A DNA stretch of 64,000 nucleotides from Dasyornis broadbenti (Eukaryota; Chordata; Aves; Passeriformes; Dasyornithidae). Location: contig VZRN01011462.1 of the NCBI GenBank assembly GCA_013397935.1, forward strand, positions 369,058 through 433,057. Reading direction: 5' to 3'. The notes beneath the pieces are model-generated. The model saw only the letters and a list, made by a program, of their open reading frames with translations. It was not told where the DNA came from and searched no databases. Shown one piece after another: positions 1 through 13,151 of this stretch (its first letter is position 1; each line of letters begins with the position of its first letter). The position numbers and the translations under genes are program-made.

Positions 1-3000
1 TTTTCAATACCTATTGGAAGTCATTACTCATGCACCTCTCTTCACTGTCTGGATTGCTGCAGTTCTATAAATGCAACAGTGACCTTTAAAAGCATTAATT
101 GTATCTACTTTATTTTCCATACTTTCCTGTTTCCAGAACTTGATTAATTTTTGGCAAAGCATATGCTTCACACAGCTGAAAACCCTGGCAATTCGCAAGT
201 ATAAATTAGTCAGACAACAGGAAACACTGTCCAAAATTCTACAGTCATTTAAGCCATCTTAAACCCTCTGAAATGACTAAAGCAGCACAGTAGAAAATGG
301 TGTGTTTTATTTTCAGGGCATAGTTTTTTCTAAACTCAGGAAGCAGTTTTAACTAGCAGAATTCTGTGTGATTTTAATATTGGGTTTCTGAAAACAGAAA
401 AGAGAAAATAAGTACCACCATAGACTTTTTAAGAAACTACTTATCAATAGGAGTATTCCAATATAGTTATTTTGTTTGATTCTGTGAAGATTCCCGGAAA
501 ACTTTATTTATAGAAGCTTACAAAATGGATCTCTTTCATCCTTCTATAGGCTGAAAGGAAAGTTAAATACCTAAAAGGACAATTTTCCTTCTTGTGAACT
601 TGGCAAGGTATACATACTCTGTAAGGAAGAGTTGTAACTGGGTCTTTCTTGGATGTATCAAAATAAAAATGGGGTGATCTGTCTAGGTCACAACTCAGAT
701 TATGGAAATATGCAGTCTTACTACTAGCTAGTATTATTCTATACAAAATTAAAGCAGCTAAGTTTCTAAGTTAACCTTCAGAATGCCTTCCTTGAACACT
801 CTTTGCATCACTATGATCTGTGCATTAATAAGCACAGCCAAGACTTGGAAGGAGTCTTTATTACTCAAGTTTTCTCAGTTCTGAACAATTTCTTTTTTTA
901 ATGACTGATCAGTTTACCAGAAGAGAACAGAAAGCCTTACCAATTACATTTTATCTGTACGTATTGTATAGATTTATCTTTACTGTTTCTTACTCTTTGT
1001 GGAAGCTGTATATATTCTTCAACACAGTATTTCGGCCTAGGTGCAGAGACACTGTGGACTCATAGGCCCCAAAGTGACACAGCACTCACTCTCCTCCAGA
1101 GAGTCACTTCTCTTACAGGCTAAGATGACAATATAGATCACTCTTGTCATAATTTAAGGAGATAGAACAATGCACTGAATACTTCTCAGCTTACAGGATG
1201 GCCTTGGCCTGCCCTTATGTGGGAACACAAAGACGTTCCCTACAGGCTTCCTTACATACAAGCATGAGACTGGACTGAGCATCACTACTCTTACACAGCC
1301 CACAGCAACTATGCAAGAATAAACCCTGCATCAAAAACCTGTGTTTGGTTTTGCTAAAAGTATTCACCCATAAATGAGATAAAATGAACAGGATTCCCTT
1401 AAACCTTCTCCAATACCCATTAACAGTGTAAAAATAATCTGATAGTGTGGTTTGGAGAAGAAGAGATAAAGCATAATTTAAGCTGTACCCTACCCAAGAT
1501 TGGGCCATACATGGTATATGGAGCAGAAGACATGTTAGCCGAAATTACTCTGTGTAGATGCTAAAAAAAGCAATGAAAATTTTACTAAAGATGCAAACCC
1601 AAATGTTTTGTAAATTCCACTTCATTCCCATGGTGAAATTCTCTTGTGTACAATTATAATTTACTAAGCTTACTGCTGTTACCAAAAAAAAAAGTTGTAA
1701 TAAAGTACCCAAACAAATTCCAAAGAGAATAATTTCCTGCACTTAGAAAAGAAGCTGCAGAAGAATCAAATTTTATATGCAGCTTCCTTTTTCCTGACTC
1801 TTCCTTTGGGGTGTGTTAGCTGTTTACTTGTTAAGAGAAACACGTAACAATCACAGTAAAAAATGTTTCCCCACAATATCTTGTGTGTCATGGGCTTTGT
1901 TTAAAAAGTATTTAAAACAGCCAACTGGCATAAAAAGGCATCCCAGTAGCTACCCATGTGAGCATTACATTTTCACTTATTTTAAAGACAGGTTTTATTC
2001 TTGCAAATTTATTGTTATCCTGAACCCATTAGAAGCAAATTGTAAATAGCGTTTTATGGCCACAAAATACAAGAAAAAGCGCAAAGGGTGCTAGAACAAG
2101 GCACCAATGGGGCATGTACTGAGGTGTCCTTTGTCCAAATGAAGGAACTCACAACAGTTGTGAGGACGGTCTCAGGACGCAGGTGCAGAGCAAGGACAGA
2201 AAGGAAGGTCACAGCACATGTCTGCAGAGTGACAGATCCTGTTACAAACCAGTCAGGCACATTCCTTTCAAGCGATGTTGCCACAAGTCATATTACCCTT
2301 ATCCTTCCCACTTTCCCAAGACAAAACTGAACTGAAAGCCACAATTCAGCTTTAACATGCAGGATTTAATTTAAAGCAGCAATATTCAATTATTCTGCTG
2401 GCTAAGGAACAGTGCTCTGCTTCCACAAGAGCTGTAGCACTAAGAATGCCAGATCAGGAACCAACCAGAAAGATGTTAACATAGCCATAGCACAAAGCTT
2501 ATGCAGAGATTCTGTGGACCCAGTAAGTGAGGGGACTAGACCAGTTCAAAAGTCTGCTACACCCTTCATCCTGTTTGGATGACAATATTCCTGTCTTCTC
2601 TGATGTCTGCTAAAAGATAGCCTACAAGACAGACAGACTTGCCAGGAAAGTTATTGGCAAAGCATCTGGTCGATACTCTGAAAATTTCTCCCCTCAAACA
2701 TGCCTCAACTGGAGAAACACACTCTTCCCAAGAGAAGAAGTGTGTAATACATAATTCCAGCTACTCTGTCCAAGAGAGATGAAAACAGCACGCTAAAGGC
2801 CCTTAGCTCTACCTGTTATCCTAAAAACCTCCTGTCTGCACATGATTAGATCAGGATTAAAATCCTGATGTTGAATTTTACGCTTGGCTACACTAAGATG
2901 TCTTTAACACAGTGAGCTACTGGCACAGTTAACTCTAAAACCCTAACAAGCAGGCATGAGGACCAAGGTCAAAATACAAAAAACTAGCACAAACTCCAGC

Positions 3001-5145
3001 TTGCCCTCACCTATTTCACGACGGCAGTTGCAGTGAATTCTGGCCACAGACGCTGACTCGGGACTATTCCCGGGACTGTCAAGGCCTCGGTTACAGCAAA
3101 GCAATCCATGGAGCTGCAGCTGCAGCACTCACTTGTATACATGCAGACTAGGAACAAGCCCTAGCTTTGAGAGGGTGTGAAAGAGTGCTGTTCAGTTTGG
3201 GTGTTGCATCACAAAATAAAAGTCCTTCCTGTCTGAAAGAGAAGCATTTAGACTCTTCTGATTGATGCTGGAAGAGTAATTTCTCCTGCGGGCCCTTGAT
3301 GAGCCTGGCTGCACTGCTAGCCTGACTTGAAGTTTAACACTAAAGGGACTAATGTGAACAATGAATCTTCAGTGAGCTAACCAGGCTTTAATAATCCTTC
3401 AAGAGCAGCTAGCAATAACTGAACAGCATAATAGCAACTTTCCCAAAATGGGGTCATCATGCTGGAAACAGGGGCTTGTGTGTGAGACAGAGACAATGAT
3501 TACAGTATTTAATCATCAGCTTCACCGTTCCAACTATTCCTGACCACAGTGTCTACTTTCAGACAATGCAGTGATCATGGTCAGGGCATTCACACTGCAT
3601 AGCAGTCAACAGGAAATCTAAATTTAACATGCACACTATACTAATTTCTGAAAAACCTCATTCTGGCAAAATTTTATATATTTACATAAATTTTTAACTG
3701 TGAGATATTTGAAATATCACCAGATATTATTCTAACTTCTAATGCTTCAGGAAATACTCTGAAGAAAAAGTCAAAATCAGTACATTTTAATTTCTTATGA
3801 TACGAACTGCCTTTATAAACTAGTCAGGAATTCAAAAATACCTACTATTGTACATATTCTGTGTATGTGCATATATAGTAACCCAGGTAAAAAAATATTA
3901 AAATTCGGTTTGGATATAAATGTGTATAAATGTATATAAAAAGGTAGCATAATATAAACAGTATAAATAATATCACTCTCTGCTTACCTACCATTTTACC
4001 ATAGTTAACACTTATCTTTAAGAAATCTTTGTCAATAATTTTATATTTAAATTGTATTAAAATATTTTAACATTAAAATAGCTAAAAATACAGGGGTTAA
4101 TTTAGTCTTTTGTCTCACACGTACAAAACCACTGAAGCAGGGATAATAATGAACAGAATTGGGCCCTAAAAAGTTCTAATTTGACACTAATTAGTAATAA
4201 AAGCCAATGCAAACTTGTGTTAAACTGATTACACCCATATAGCAATATCTGTATAATGGCTTTAGCTGCTTAGCAACAAAAGTACAAGAATACCAGATAA
4301 AACGGATTATAAGATCTGATTAGTCCCAGATGAATGTAACAGTGGCAAGTCAGTTAGGTTAATTTGCACTGTATATCATAAATGACACTCCTCTGAGCTA
4401 TAATGGCAGAAGACGTTTAATTTTTTTTGTACAAATACACATAAAAGAAATGAGACTTTATTTTACATTAACTACGACAGTTTTGGTCACACACTACAGG
4501 GATTCTTCTTAAATCAACTTAGAAAACATGATTGAAAGAAATTGTAAGCATGTGATCCTCTTTCTTTTTTGTGTTTTACACTTCCTTACAAAATAAGTCA
4601 CTTTAAAAATGGAACTCCATTTTACACCTTCCCACTGGACTTCCAAACCCTTTTTGGAAACATTTAAATTCAAGCCATAGTGGAAGGAAGCCTGATTACT
4701 CTTGGTTTTTAGGGGGGTCTGATGCAAAAAGAGGTTCAGGGATTTTTCTGAGTAACAAAGGGACATCATGACAGCTGAAATGGAACAAAACAAACTGAAT
4801 TTCAGTTTTAGAAACACCAGACTTCTAGCATTACTCAGAGTGTGCTAGATACAGTGCAAATAGCAGAAAGGAGTAAAGCCTGAACTACAATACTCTATCT
4901 AGGATACAATCTAGGATAAACCACTAGGTAGTGTGTAACAGTTAAGAGATCAACGTAGTCGTAATAGGGTCACTACAGCCTCTTCCTTGAAGTCCTTCAG
5001 TTCTGCCATGTCACATGGCTGATCTCTACCCTACAACACCAGAACACAGGAAAGAAATGAATGCCCGTGCAGGTCAGAGCAGGAGCTATGCTATGGACAG
5101 ATACACTGATTTTAACATTGTGAGAAGAGTAATATTTTTATGGGT

Positions 5146-5184
5146 GGCATAAGTCTATTTACCTGTAGTAAATAGACTTATGCC
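5146..5184. repeat. Perfect inverted repeat, 16-bp arms, 7-nt loop
   Basis: The arm at 5146-5161 (ggcataagtctattta) is the exact reverse complement of the arm at 5169-5184. The loop is cctgtag. It could form a hairpin in RNA or a small cruciform. The next bases outward do not pair, so the stem is shorter than a usual microRNA precursor. Function unknown. Confidence 0.9.
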
Positions 5185-8100
5185 TGACTTTCTCTATCCT
5201 TTATTTAACTACTTGTTTCCTCTAACAGAAATAGCTACAATGTTGGCTAAGGGTCCTTTACAAGTTCTGCAACTCTATCATTCAACAGGAATATTTTTCT
5301 GCACAAAAATACTCTCTACTATGTCTGTCAAACATAGTGCTACGAAAAGAGAAGGAGAGTACTATTTTCAAATTTATCTAATTTCATGAAGTTGGATTAA
5401 AAAAAAAATCAAATAGCAGATGTTAAAAGCAGCAGCTCTCTAGTCTTCTAATTTTATAATGAATTATCATAATAAAGCTTTCACTGCCTTAAATAATTTA
5501 AACTCCACTTAATTTCTTAACTATTTCTTCGGGTAATTCATTATAAATTATAGGGTGTGCACATATATGTGTATGCATCTTACAGGGTAGAGGTCTAGAA
5601 ATTTTTAAGTACTTATGAAGAAAGCTGACAGGGGTGTAGGAGGAATTAAGTGTAGCTAGTTATATTTTCTAGGCATTTCCATAAAAAGCACTTTAATTCT
5701 CACAGTTCAGAAACATTCAACTGTGAATGAAGACAAGAATGTCTTCAGAGAAAACATGTCTAGAAACATTTAAATTCCCTTTGTCGCCTTCAGCCACCTG
5801 ACTGAAGTATTATCAATAAATCCTAATGTTGATACTGTTCCACAGTTGGTCCTTGAAGCAGGGAATGAGGTTGGTGGGAAGAGGACACTGAAGATGGGAA
5901 CTGGGCAGTGTCAGATTACTGCCAGGAAAGATAACCCTTACTGAAAAATCAATGGACCAACACATAGAACAGAAAGAGAAGATACGAGGAAGAGTGGAAA
6001 CAGGACGAAAACAGTAGCAGTCCTGAAAATGCCCTGTGTTTTCTCAATAAAGGACACAACAAAGTCCTGAATAAATCAAAGATGATGATAAGCAAATGTC
6101 AGTTATTAAAAAAATGCTGTACCCTGTATGCTAGGCCTTGGGCAGGTTTTGCCATGGGGGCACCAAATACAGGATGCAGAATTCAGAGTTCCTATTCCTA
6201 CTGACAGACTACGGGCAAAATACAACTCAAACCTCTGAATACGCTGATAGACGCAATGACCATACTCTGGCAAAACAAGAAGGGAAATGCTGCCATAGGA
6301 TAGGAGTGTTAAAAAATACTATCCAAGGGTGACACAGTTTTATAAGATATGCTGCACTAAAAGAGTTAAGCTCCTTCCGCATGAAAAACAAGATCAGCTG
6401 AGGCCCTGCTTGTAGATTTTACATTCTTTCTGATGTGTAGGACTGGGTTGCAGAGATCATACCTCAAACTACTGCGGACAAAACATCCTGTATCAGCTTC
6501 GCACACTTCATCCCAAGCTTTGGAACTCTCTTAACTTCCAGATCCCTGAAGAAGATTTCAAAACTCTTCCTGAAGTACAGTACTTGAATATAGTTGTTTT
6601 TTTTGAATATCTAAAATGTTGATTGGGAAGGGCCTCATTCTTTGATGGGCTTAAAGCAAATTGGTTTGATTACAGTTTGCGCCAAGAATATTTCTTTAAA
6701 ATAAGGAAGCTAGATGGAATTGTTAAAAGAAGTTTAGATCTATACGGCTAAAACCACATCAATGTATAAAGTATGTTGTTACCCATTATTTGGAAAAATT
6801 TTTGAATTCCAAAATAATTTAAAATATTATTCCTTACTTGTGGTGATAATAACAGTATCATCTAGTAAGTGACAGTAATGAAAAGTCTGCTTCATGTAAA
6901 AAATAAATAATACTGAAACATACTTACTGTAAAAAGCATATTAGGCAACTTTTCTGCACTGTCTTCAGCTGATTACTGAAGGAAAACACAGTAGCATATA
7001 AAGTCAAACATCTACATTTGCATTTTTGTGGAAGAGGAACAAAGCAAGTAATATCATTACATAAAGACAACCTCAGAGTGCTTTGACAATGAATACTGAG
7101 TCAATCTTACCATTAAGTCAGGGTGTATACGACAAATATGCTCTATTTGAAATGTAAAAATAATTCCGGCATGATCACTTCAGGGACCAGTTCTGCAAAG
7201 TACAGTCGCCATGGCAGGACACACAATCGCAACCTAAGTAATTATACGCTACTGGAAACACACTTCAAACCTATTGTACTACAGCCTTTGTCTCAATAAA
7301 GGTATTTTAACCACAGAATATGTTTGTTCAAGCAAGTTTTTCTACCTGTTTTTCTAATGTTCCTGAGAAAATCATTCAGTGACTAATTTACTTGGTACAT
7401 TTTTATTTGTTGCCTATCATAAATAATGTATAGTTTTAGCAGGTGTACTGCTTCTGCTTTTTCATGTTTTGGTGTTTGGTATTTTTGTTCCTTTAGAAAG
7501 AATTCTTTGTAAATTGTGCATAGGACATGCTCAAGAAAACCCTTCAATTTTTCGTCTATGGATTTTTTATTGGATTAGGTATCACTAGTGTAGTTTTGAC
7601 TGTTTGATAAGAGACAATCTAGCCTATGACTTTTAACTATAAACCACTTATGTATCAGTTCCTCTGCGTTCAAGAAAAGCCACAAACTACAGTTTCTCTC
7701 TTTTGAGAGATCTGGGAAGAGAGACGAGGATGAGAAGAACTGAGTACCTTTGATGAATGGCTCTGGAGAGTAAGGAGGAAGGCAGAAAGCACAGTACAAA
7801 AGAGGGGAGAGCAGATCAAAAATACAAAAAAGAAAGAAATCTCCAGGAAATCAGAGAAGTAGCAGGAGAATTTTCTGTCATAATTCACTTAATGTAAAAC
7901 TGATCCTTACTGATGTTCTATGACATGATTCATATCAGGCTGCTGATAGATTTATTTATACTCCAGGGAGTGCACTTAGTCCTAAACGTCCCTTTCTGAT
8001 CACAGAGTTTATACCTCACCCCAACACACTCTTCTAATCACTTCTTTCATCTGAAATAACATGCTTAATTCTAGTTACAAATTTTAAATTAATACGTTAA

Positions 8101-8495
8101 AACATTTTAAGAGTATGTTCACATATATAATAAAAGTCTGAATGTGAAATACCCCCCACAGACATACACGCCTTCCTGGGCCACTGCTTTGTGTCAACTT
8201 CAAGGTATATAAAATGCTAGCACATTTTCACTATTTTAAGAACTGTGTAAACATATTAATTTTTTGCTTTTTCCATATTCAAATCACTATAATCTTGATC
8301 CTACTAGCCATTTTCTTACGGCTTTCCCACAGCACTGTTTTTCTTTCCTGACAACTTTGCTAGAAGATCCTTGAGTCACAGCTTTTCTGCAATTCTGCAC
8401 ACAAGTATTGCAACACTGGATGTTAAAAACTTTTGTACTTAATTCAACAAATGATACACCCGATTAATGTACCAAGAAATACAGAAAATGGCACT

Positions 8496-8528
8496 TCAGT
8501 AGGTGCCAATCCATCTCAGTAGGTGCCA
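8496..8528. repeat. Short direct repeat, 20-bp period
   Basis: The 13-mer tcagtaggtgcca occurs at 8496-8508 and again at 8516-8528, separated by 7 bases. It looks like a small local duplication in the intron, about 270 bp downstream of the catalytic-lysine exon in the direction of transcription. Confidence 0.85.
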
Positions 8529-8600
8529 TTTTTGTGTATTTTATGCATGTGGGGTTTTTTTATATTTTTTAACTCATTTACTGCCATCTCCTGGTACTTA

Positions 8601-8966
<366 letters not shown>

Positions 8967-10213
8967 CTAAACCAAAGAAAAATTCTGTTTACATACGAAC
9001 AACAGATGCCATAAATGCAGGGTTTCATATGAGTTTGACTGCACTGAAAATAGAAAGACAGTTATATACTTGCCTAAATGAAGCTGCAGTATATAAAATA
9101 AAAAGTAAAGTACCATAATTTTAGAAGAATATACCTCTGGTATTCTTTAAATTTGAAACAGAAAGTATCTATTCTGTTTGTTAGTTAAGTATCTTAATAA
9201 GTACCTATTAGTAAGGTCTCAAAAAGTAAACAAGGAAGCTGATGTAAAACAGAAATTTATTTCCACTTTTATCTTCCACTTCTGGTAGTGAGATTTAAGT
9301 GTGATGGACTTGGTATACAATGCAAAGTTACTACTCCAGCTGCTTTCAAGTTGTTGATTTTAACTACTGCTATTGTTTAAGGTTCAGGCCCTATATTCTC
9401 TTTAAGGTCAGTTCTGGCTTGGAGCCAGGATAATCTTCAGAGAAAGAATTAGAAAACAGGGACACAAAAGAACTGCTTCAGCCCTGCTCCCTCACATGTG
9501 AAGTTCCCGTATATCAAGGAAGGAAGAGTTTACTTTTGAAACAGATTCATATTTCAGTCCACCTCTTTGATTCCATGGTGCACAACAGTGTGGAAAGAAA
9601 ATCTATAAGGCCTGTAAACACTGCAATGCCCCTTCCACCCTCACCAATTCCCTACTGTGGGAAGGCATCTGGTGAGTTACATCTCTGTTGCTTATGCAGT
9701 ATTTTGGGCAGCTGTCTAAGCCCTATCATATCTGAGTGGAAATGCTTCAGTTTGCTTCCTCCAGCACTGAACACACCCACTGAGGAAAAACAAATACACA
9801 CAATGTTCTGTGAAATAAGTAAACTTGAACTGGGAATTATGAAGAAAGTGAAGTAACCCCACAGCATTATTCCTGACCTGATTTTTCCCGCTTGACCACA
9901 AGCAATTTTGTTGAACAGTATGTACATAACTGTATGTGAGTCTTCATCACCAATATCCTGGAATAATGAAACACTGATATTTTATTTCAAAAGGCTTGAC
10001 CCTAGTTAATAAAGTGAGCCAAAGAACAGACAATGCCAGCTCATCAGGAGACTGATATTTCTGATCTGGCAGGTAAAAGAAAGCCCCTAGGGTAGAAGTA
10101 TTTTCTGACTGCCAATACGAACAGTTCCAGATCAGTACAAAACCACTCCTGAACACTACCTTAAAAAAAAAAAAAGAAAAAAGAAAAAAAGAAGGAAAAT
10201 AAAAGCTACCCAC
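8967..10213 (-). other. PRKCE: PRKCE intron between glycine-loop and lysine exons
   Basis: An intron of 1247 nt with GTGGGT donor and TTTAG acceptor. It is AT-rich; the open frames seen over it are short and unrelated to known proteins. The only marked structure is the T-rich tract (coding strand) beginning about 14 nt after the donor. Confidence 0.93.
10163..10200. repeat. Interrupted poly-A (poly-T on coding strand) near donor
   Basis: A13, G, A6, G, A7, then a mixed purine run on the plus strand. In the PRKCE transcript it reads as a U-rich tract shortly after the GTGGGT donor of the 10214 exon. U-rich tracts at this place are known TIA-1 binding sites that help weak donors; that role here is inference. 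Confidence 0.85.
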
Positions 10214-10428
10214 CTTGCCAAAGCTCCCTTTTCCCAATACTTTGATGAAGTTGAACTCTTCAAGACCTATTCGCTTGCTCTGGGCCTGCTTAACCTCCCC
10301 ATTTTCACCATTCTCCCCGGGTTTGTTGAGCTGGTTGTCTGTTGACGTTGTAGCTGTCGCTCTATGTTCTTCTCCCCGATTGTCAAAAGATAATGCTTTC
10401 CTAATGTTGTTTTCCAGCTCTTTGATTT
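10214..10428 (-). CDS. PRKCE: PRKCE exon: hinge and kinase glycine loop
   Basis: This 215-nt exon has a CACATTTCCACAG acceptor and a GTGGGT donor. It encodes EIKELENNIRKALSFDNRG, including the RKALSFDNR serine site known to help 14-3-3 binding, then a variable Thr/Ser-rich part (RATATTSTDNQLNK), PGENGENGEV, and the kinase-domain start IGLEEFNFIKVLGKGSFGK with the glycine-rich ATP loop. It ends on a full Lys codon and the Val of the loop opens the next exon. The GEN unit occurs twice in a row where I recall one in mammals. Just past the donor, the intron on the coding strand holds a long T-rich tract (plus-strand purine run 10163-10200). Confidence 0.97.
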
Positions 10429-11917
10429 CTGTGGAAATGTGAGGGAAAGTTAGTTTTAACTGACCATCAGAAAAATAGCCTGTGTTAGTCTGTATCAGTG
10501 TAGGAAGGAACATTCATCACCTCTGAATGTCGTGTTTAAGAGCATTCTGTGGTTAAGAATACATATTTAGCAAACTCCTTCTCCACCTTAAAGTAATCAG
10601 CCAAAACCCTGCTCTAACAGGAAGAGTGGCCTTTAAAAATGAACCTAAGAGAATGACATATCCAAAACTTGAAAGATAAGTCAGAATAGTAGCCAAATAG
10701 TTGTTTTAGTGACTTTGGGTGTTCCTGTACCACAGAGAAGTACTTTGTTTTGAATATCCCTATCTTCCTGCAGCACTTACTCATCTTCCTGCTTAAGTAT
10801 TTTAGAGCTGTGTCTTCAAAAGTTCAAAGGATGGTTGGGCGTCCCAGCCCTTGAAGTCAACATGAATGAAGCATCTTATTCAGCTCCAGCTGTTATCAGA
10901 TGCCTGCCAATAAAGTATTTGACCACTTCCTAGTGCTGCTTCAAGCAGCAATTGTGTAGATCTGCTAAATGGTTCTGAAGGTTTCTCAGTGTTAAATACA
11001 GAGAGTCCTGGTGACTAACAGTCCTCAGGGTCTGACCTCAGCTCCTACATGGTACTTCTCCCTGACAGCCTTGGAAGCAACAACTTTACTGGACAACTAC
11101 AAAAGTGAAATTAAGGAGAGAAATTAGAAAAATTATTTGTTTTTATTTTGAACAAAATATCGGATGTTTTAAAAATTATGATTTTATGAAAACAAAGTCT
11201 GTGAAACCAAAAGGTTGAAAAATTTAAATCAGAGGTCACAGACTTCTGATTTTTGAAAACAAATAGATCAGAATCAAAATGCGCTGTTGACATACACATT
11301 CTGTCAATCAGCTGCTCAGCTCAATGAAATCAGGTCATATCAGTGAAGATTAAAATACCTGTGTCTAAATCTATGCATAAAAGAAACTGCTGAAAGGAAA
11401 CTTGGTTTTAAGAAGCCTCTAAAGACCGCATGGACATGCTAGCATGGCCTGTATGGATGGAAGTTTTTATTATTACAAATGTTCGACATGGAATTATAAG
11501 GAGTCAATTTTATCTCAAAAACTTACTTACAGGAAGAAGATTTTCAGATAAATAAAGGCTCTCTCTCAAGTTCTGTGCTACTATTTAAAATATTCTCCAC
11601 TCTTACAATGGAATATCTAAACTTCTTCCATAAAAATATTTTATTGACAAGAACCCACGTAGTAAACTTAACAGCATCTGAAGATGACTGTATTATAATT
11701 TCCCTTTAAAAGCAACTTAGTTTCATAGATTTAAATTAAATAGAAGCAGGCCTTTTAAAAAGAGATTTTGCAGTTCATAACTTTAAATGCTTCAGTTTCT
11801 GGTGTTAACTACTTCATTGATTTGGTTCTACAGAGGCTGGTGCTCATAGATTTTTTTTTACTCCAGGAAAATGTGTGACAAAATATGTTATTTAGGAAAT
11901 AAAAAGATTTGTTTGAC
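10429..11917 (-). other. PRKCE: PRKCE intron, V3 hinge to glycine-loop exon
   Basis: An intron of 1489 nt with a weak GTCAAA donor and a CCACAG acceptor. AT-rich and apparently unique sequence. I see no repeat or exon in it. Confidence 0.92.
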
Positions 11918-12014
11918 CTTGATCACATGGAGATGTTGGTGCTGACTTCGACCTGTCTTCTTCTGATGATGCGCTTCCCGGAACTGGTGGTTGAGTCTCT
12001 GCACCTGCAATTAG
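11918..12014 (-). CDS. PRKCE: PRKCE exon: V3 hinge with 14-3-3 region
   Basis: This 97-nt exon encodes LIAGAETQPPVPGSAS followed by SEEDRSKSAPTSPCDQ and leaves one G. The acceptor is TTGTTCTTAG. A second AG ten bases further in would drop LIA and shift the frame, so it was not used. In PRKCE the Ser residues of the SKSAPTSP segment are hinge phosphosites tied to 14-3-3 docking (established for the mammalian protein); they are kept here. The part before SEED is more diverged from mammals, as expected for a hinge. The donor reads G|GTCAAA and is a poor match to consensus, so this exon may be less efficiently defined. Its length is not a multiple of three, and skipping it would break the frame. 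Confidence 0.95.
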
Positions 12015-13151
12015 CTAAGAACAATTCCAAAAAGAGCATTCAGCTGTGAGATCTTCCTGTGACATGAGGAAATTTAATTCAACAACTTTATTTTGTAAGT
12101 AGAGCTAAGAAGGAAAGTGAAGATCTTCTACCCCTATGGATTCTCATCAAATGGAAACCATAATATATAAAGAGAAAAAAACAGGCAATTGAAAGAAAAA
12201 CTGGTTCTTAAGATGAAATAAACATAGTATACATACCCAGTGAGTAGGAAAGTTTTGAGAAGCCACCATAAGTCTGCATTCAAATCTATCCAGTAAATAC
12301 ATTTAACTACAACATGTATCACAAACACTGCAAACTAACTCATGCAGTAACATGACAACACCTTTTTCCAGGAGTGTTAGATCAATTAATTCATCCTTGA
12401 GTTTCCTACGTTTCTGTAACATTTTAAAACAGCGTACAGGGGATCCCAGAGTGCAATAAGCAGGAAAATGAACAGAAGCAACTGCCAATGTTTAAAGAAA
12501 TTATGGTAAAATTTGCCTATTTCTGCGAGAGCGAGGGGTCTGTTGTGACAATCATGCAAATAGAGATATAAAGTGTGGGTCCATTCTGATCCAGGATACA
12601 CATCATCACTCAGGTATAACTCCATTGGATTTGGATGTATTTGGGGTGACCCATGCCTTTTATTTCTAGAACAGTCTGGTTCTTTCTATAAAAGGGAAGA
12701 TAATTCCAGAACTGTTATCTGGTAAACAGCTCCTCTTCATGAGAATCAGCACATTGCTTGTTTATCAGCATTTACAACACTATGGAGTAGTGTTATCTCC
12801 CAATCAATCAATTATCCGATGCCAATTCTGAGCCAAACAGGCACTTATGTTTCTAACTGTTGTCAGACATTTTCTCTCTGTCAAATTTCCTTCTTTAAAA
12901 TTACAAAGGGGAAACCCTTCCAGATGCTATAAACTACAGGTCTGCAACATTGTACCAAAACAAATTTCATATTAAAGTTCAGAATAGATGATTTACACTT
13001 ACAAAACAAAACGCGAGGTCTTAGGTCTGTACTGACTTACAAAAAAATTATTGTGCAAGTAATTTGAGTAGGATTGAACCCCAACTAATAAAGTTCCAAT
13101 ACAGTCATAGTTATCTCATTTTTTTAATGTGACAATCCATAGTAAAATTAC
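12015..13151 (-). other. PRKCE: PRKCE intron, C1B end to V3 exon
   Basis: An intron of 1137 nt with GTAATT donor and TTCTTAG acceptor. It holds only short chance open frames on the minus strand (12134-12625). No repeats were recognised. Confidence 0.92.

Noticed and set aside
2088..2330. 80-codon plus-strand frame overlapping a 76-codon minus-strand frame
   Set aside because: No recognisable motif, short, with overlapping frames on both strands, as expected by chance in a slightly GC-richer patch.
3180..3230. Possible start of the next kinase exon (minus-strand reading FYFVM)
   Set aside because: Only a few residues resemble LFFVMEY, and the following residues do not match the kinase at all.
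9947..10213. Frame running past the glycine-loop exon donor as coding
   Set aside because: After GKGSFGK the sequence turns into a Phe/Ser-rich reading of the poly-T intron tract, and the next exon supplies the correct Val-Met-Leu.
12004..12014. Alternative acceptor GCAG ten bases inside the V3 exon
   Set aside because: Using it removes LIA and puts the exon out of phase with the 13152 exon, which ends on a full codon. The TTCTTAG acceptor joins in phase.
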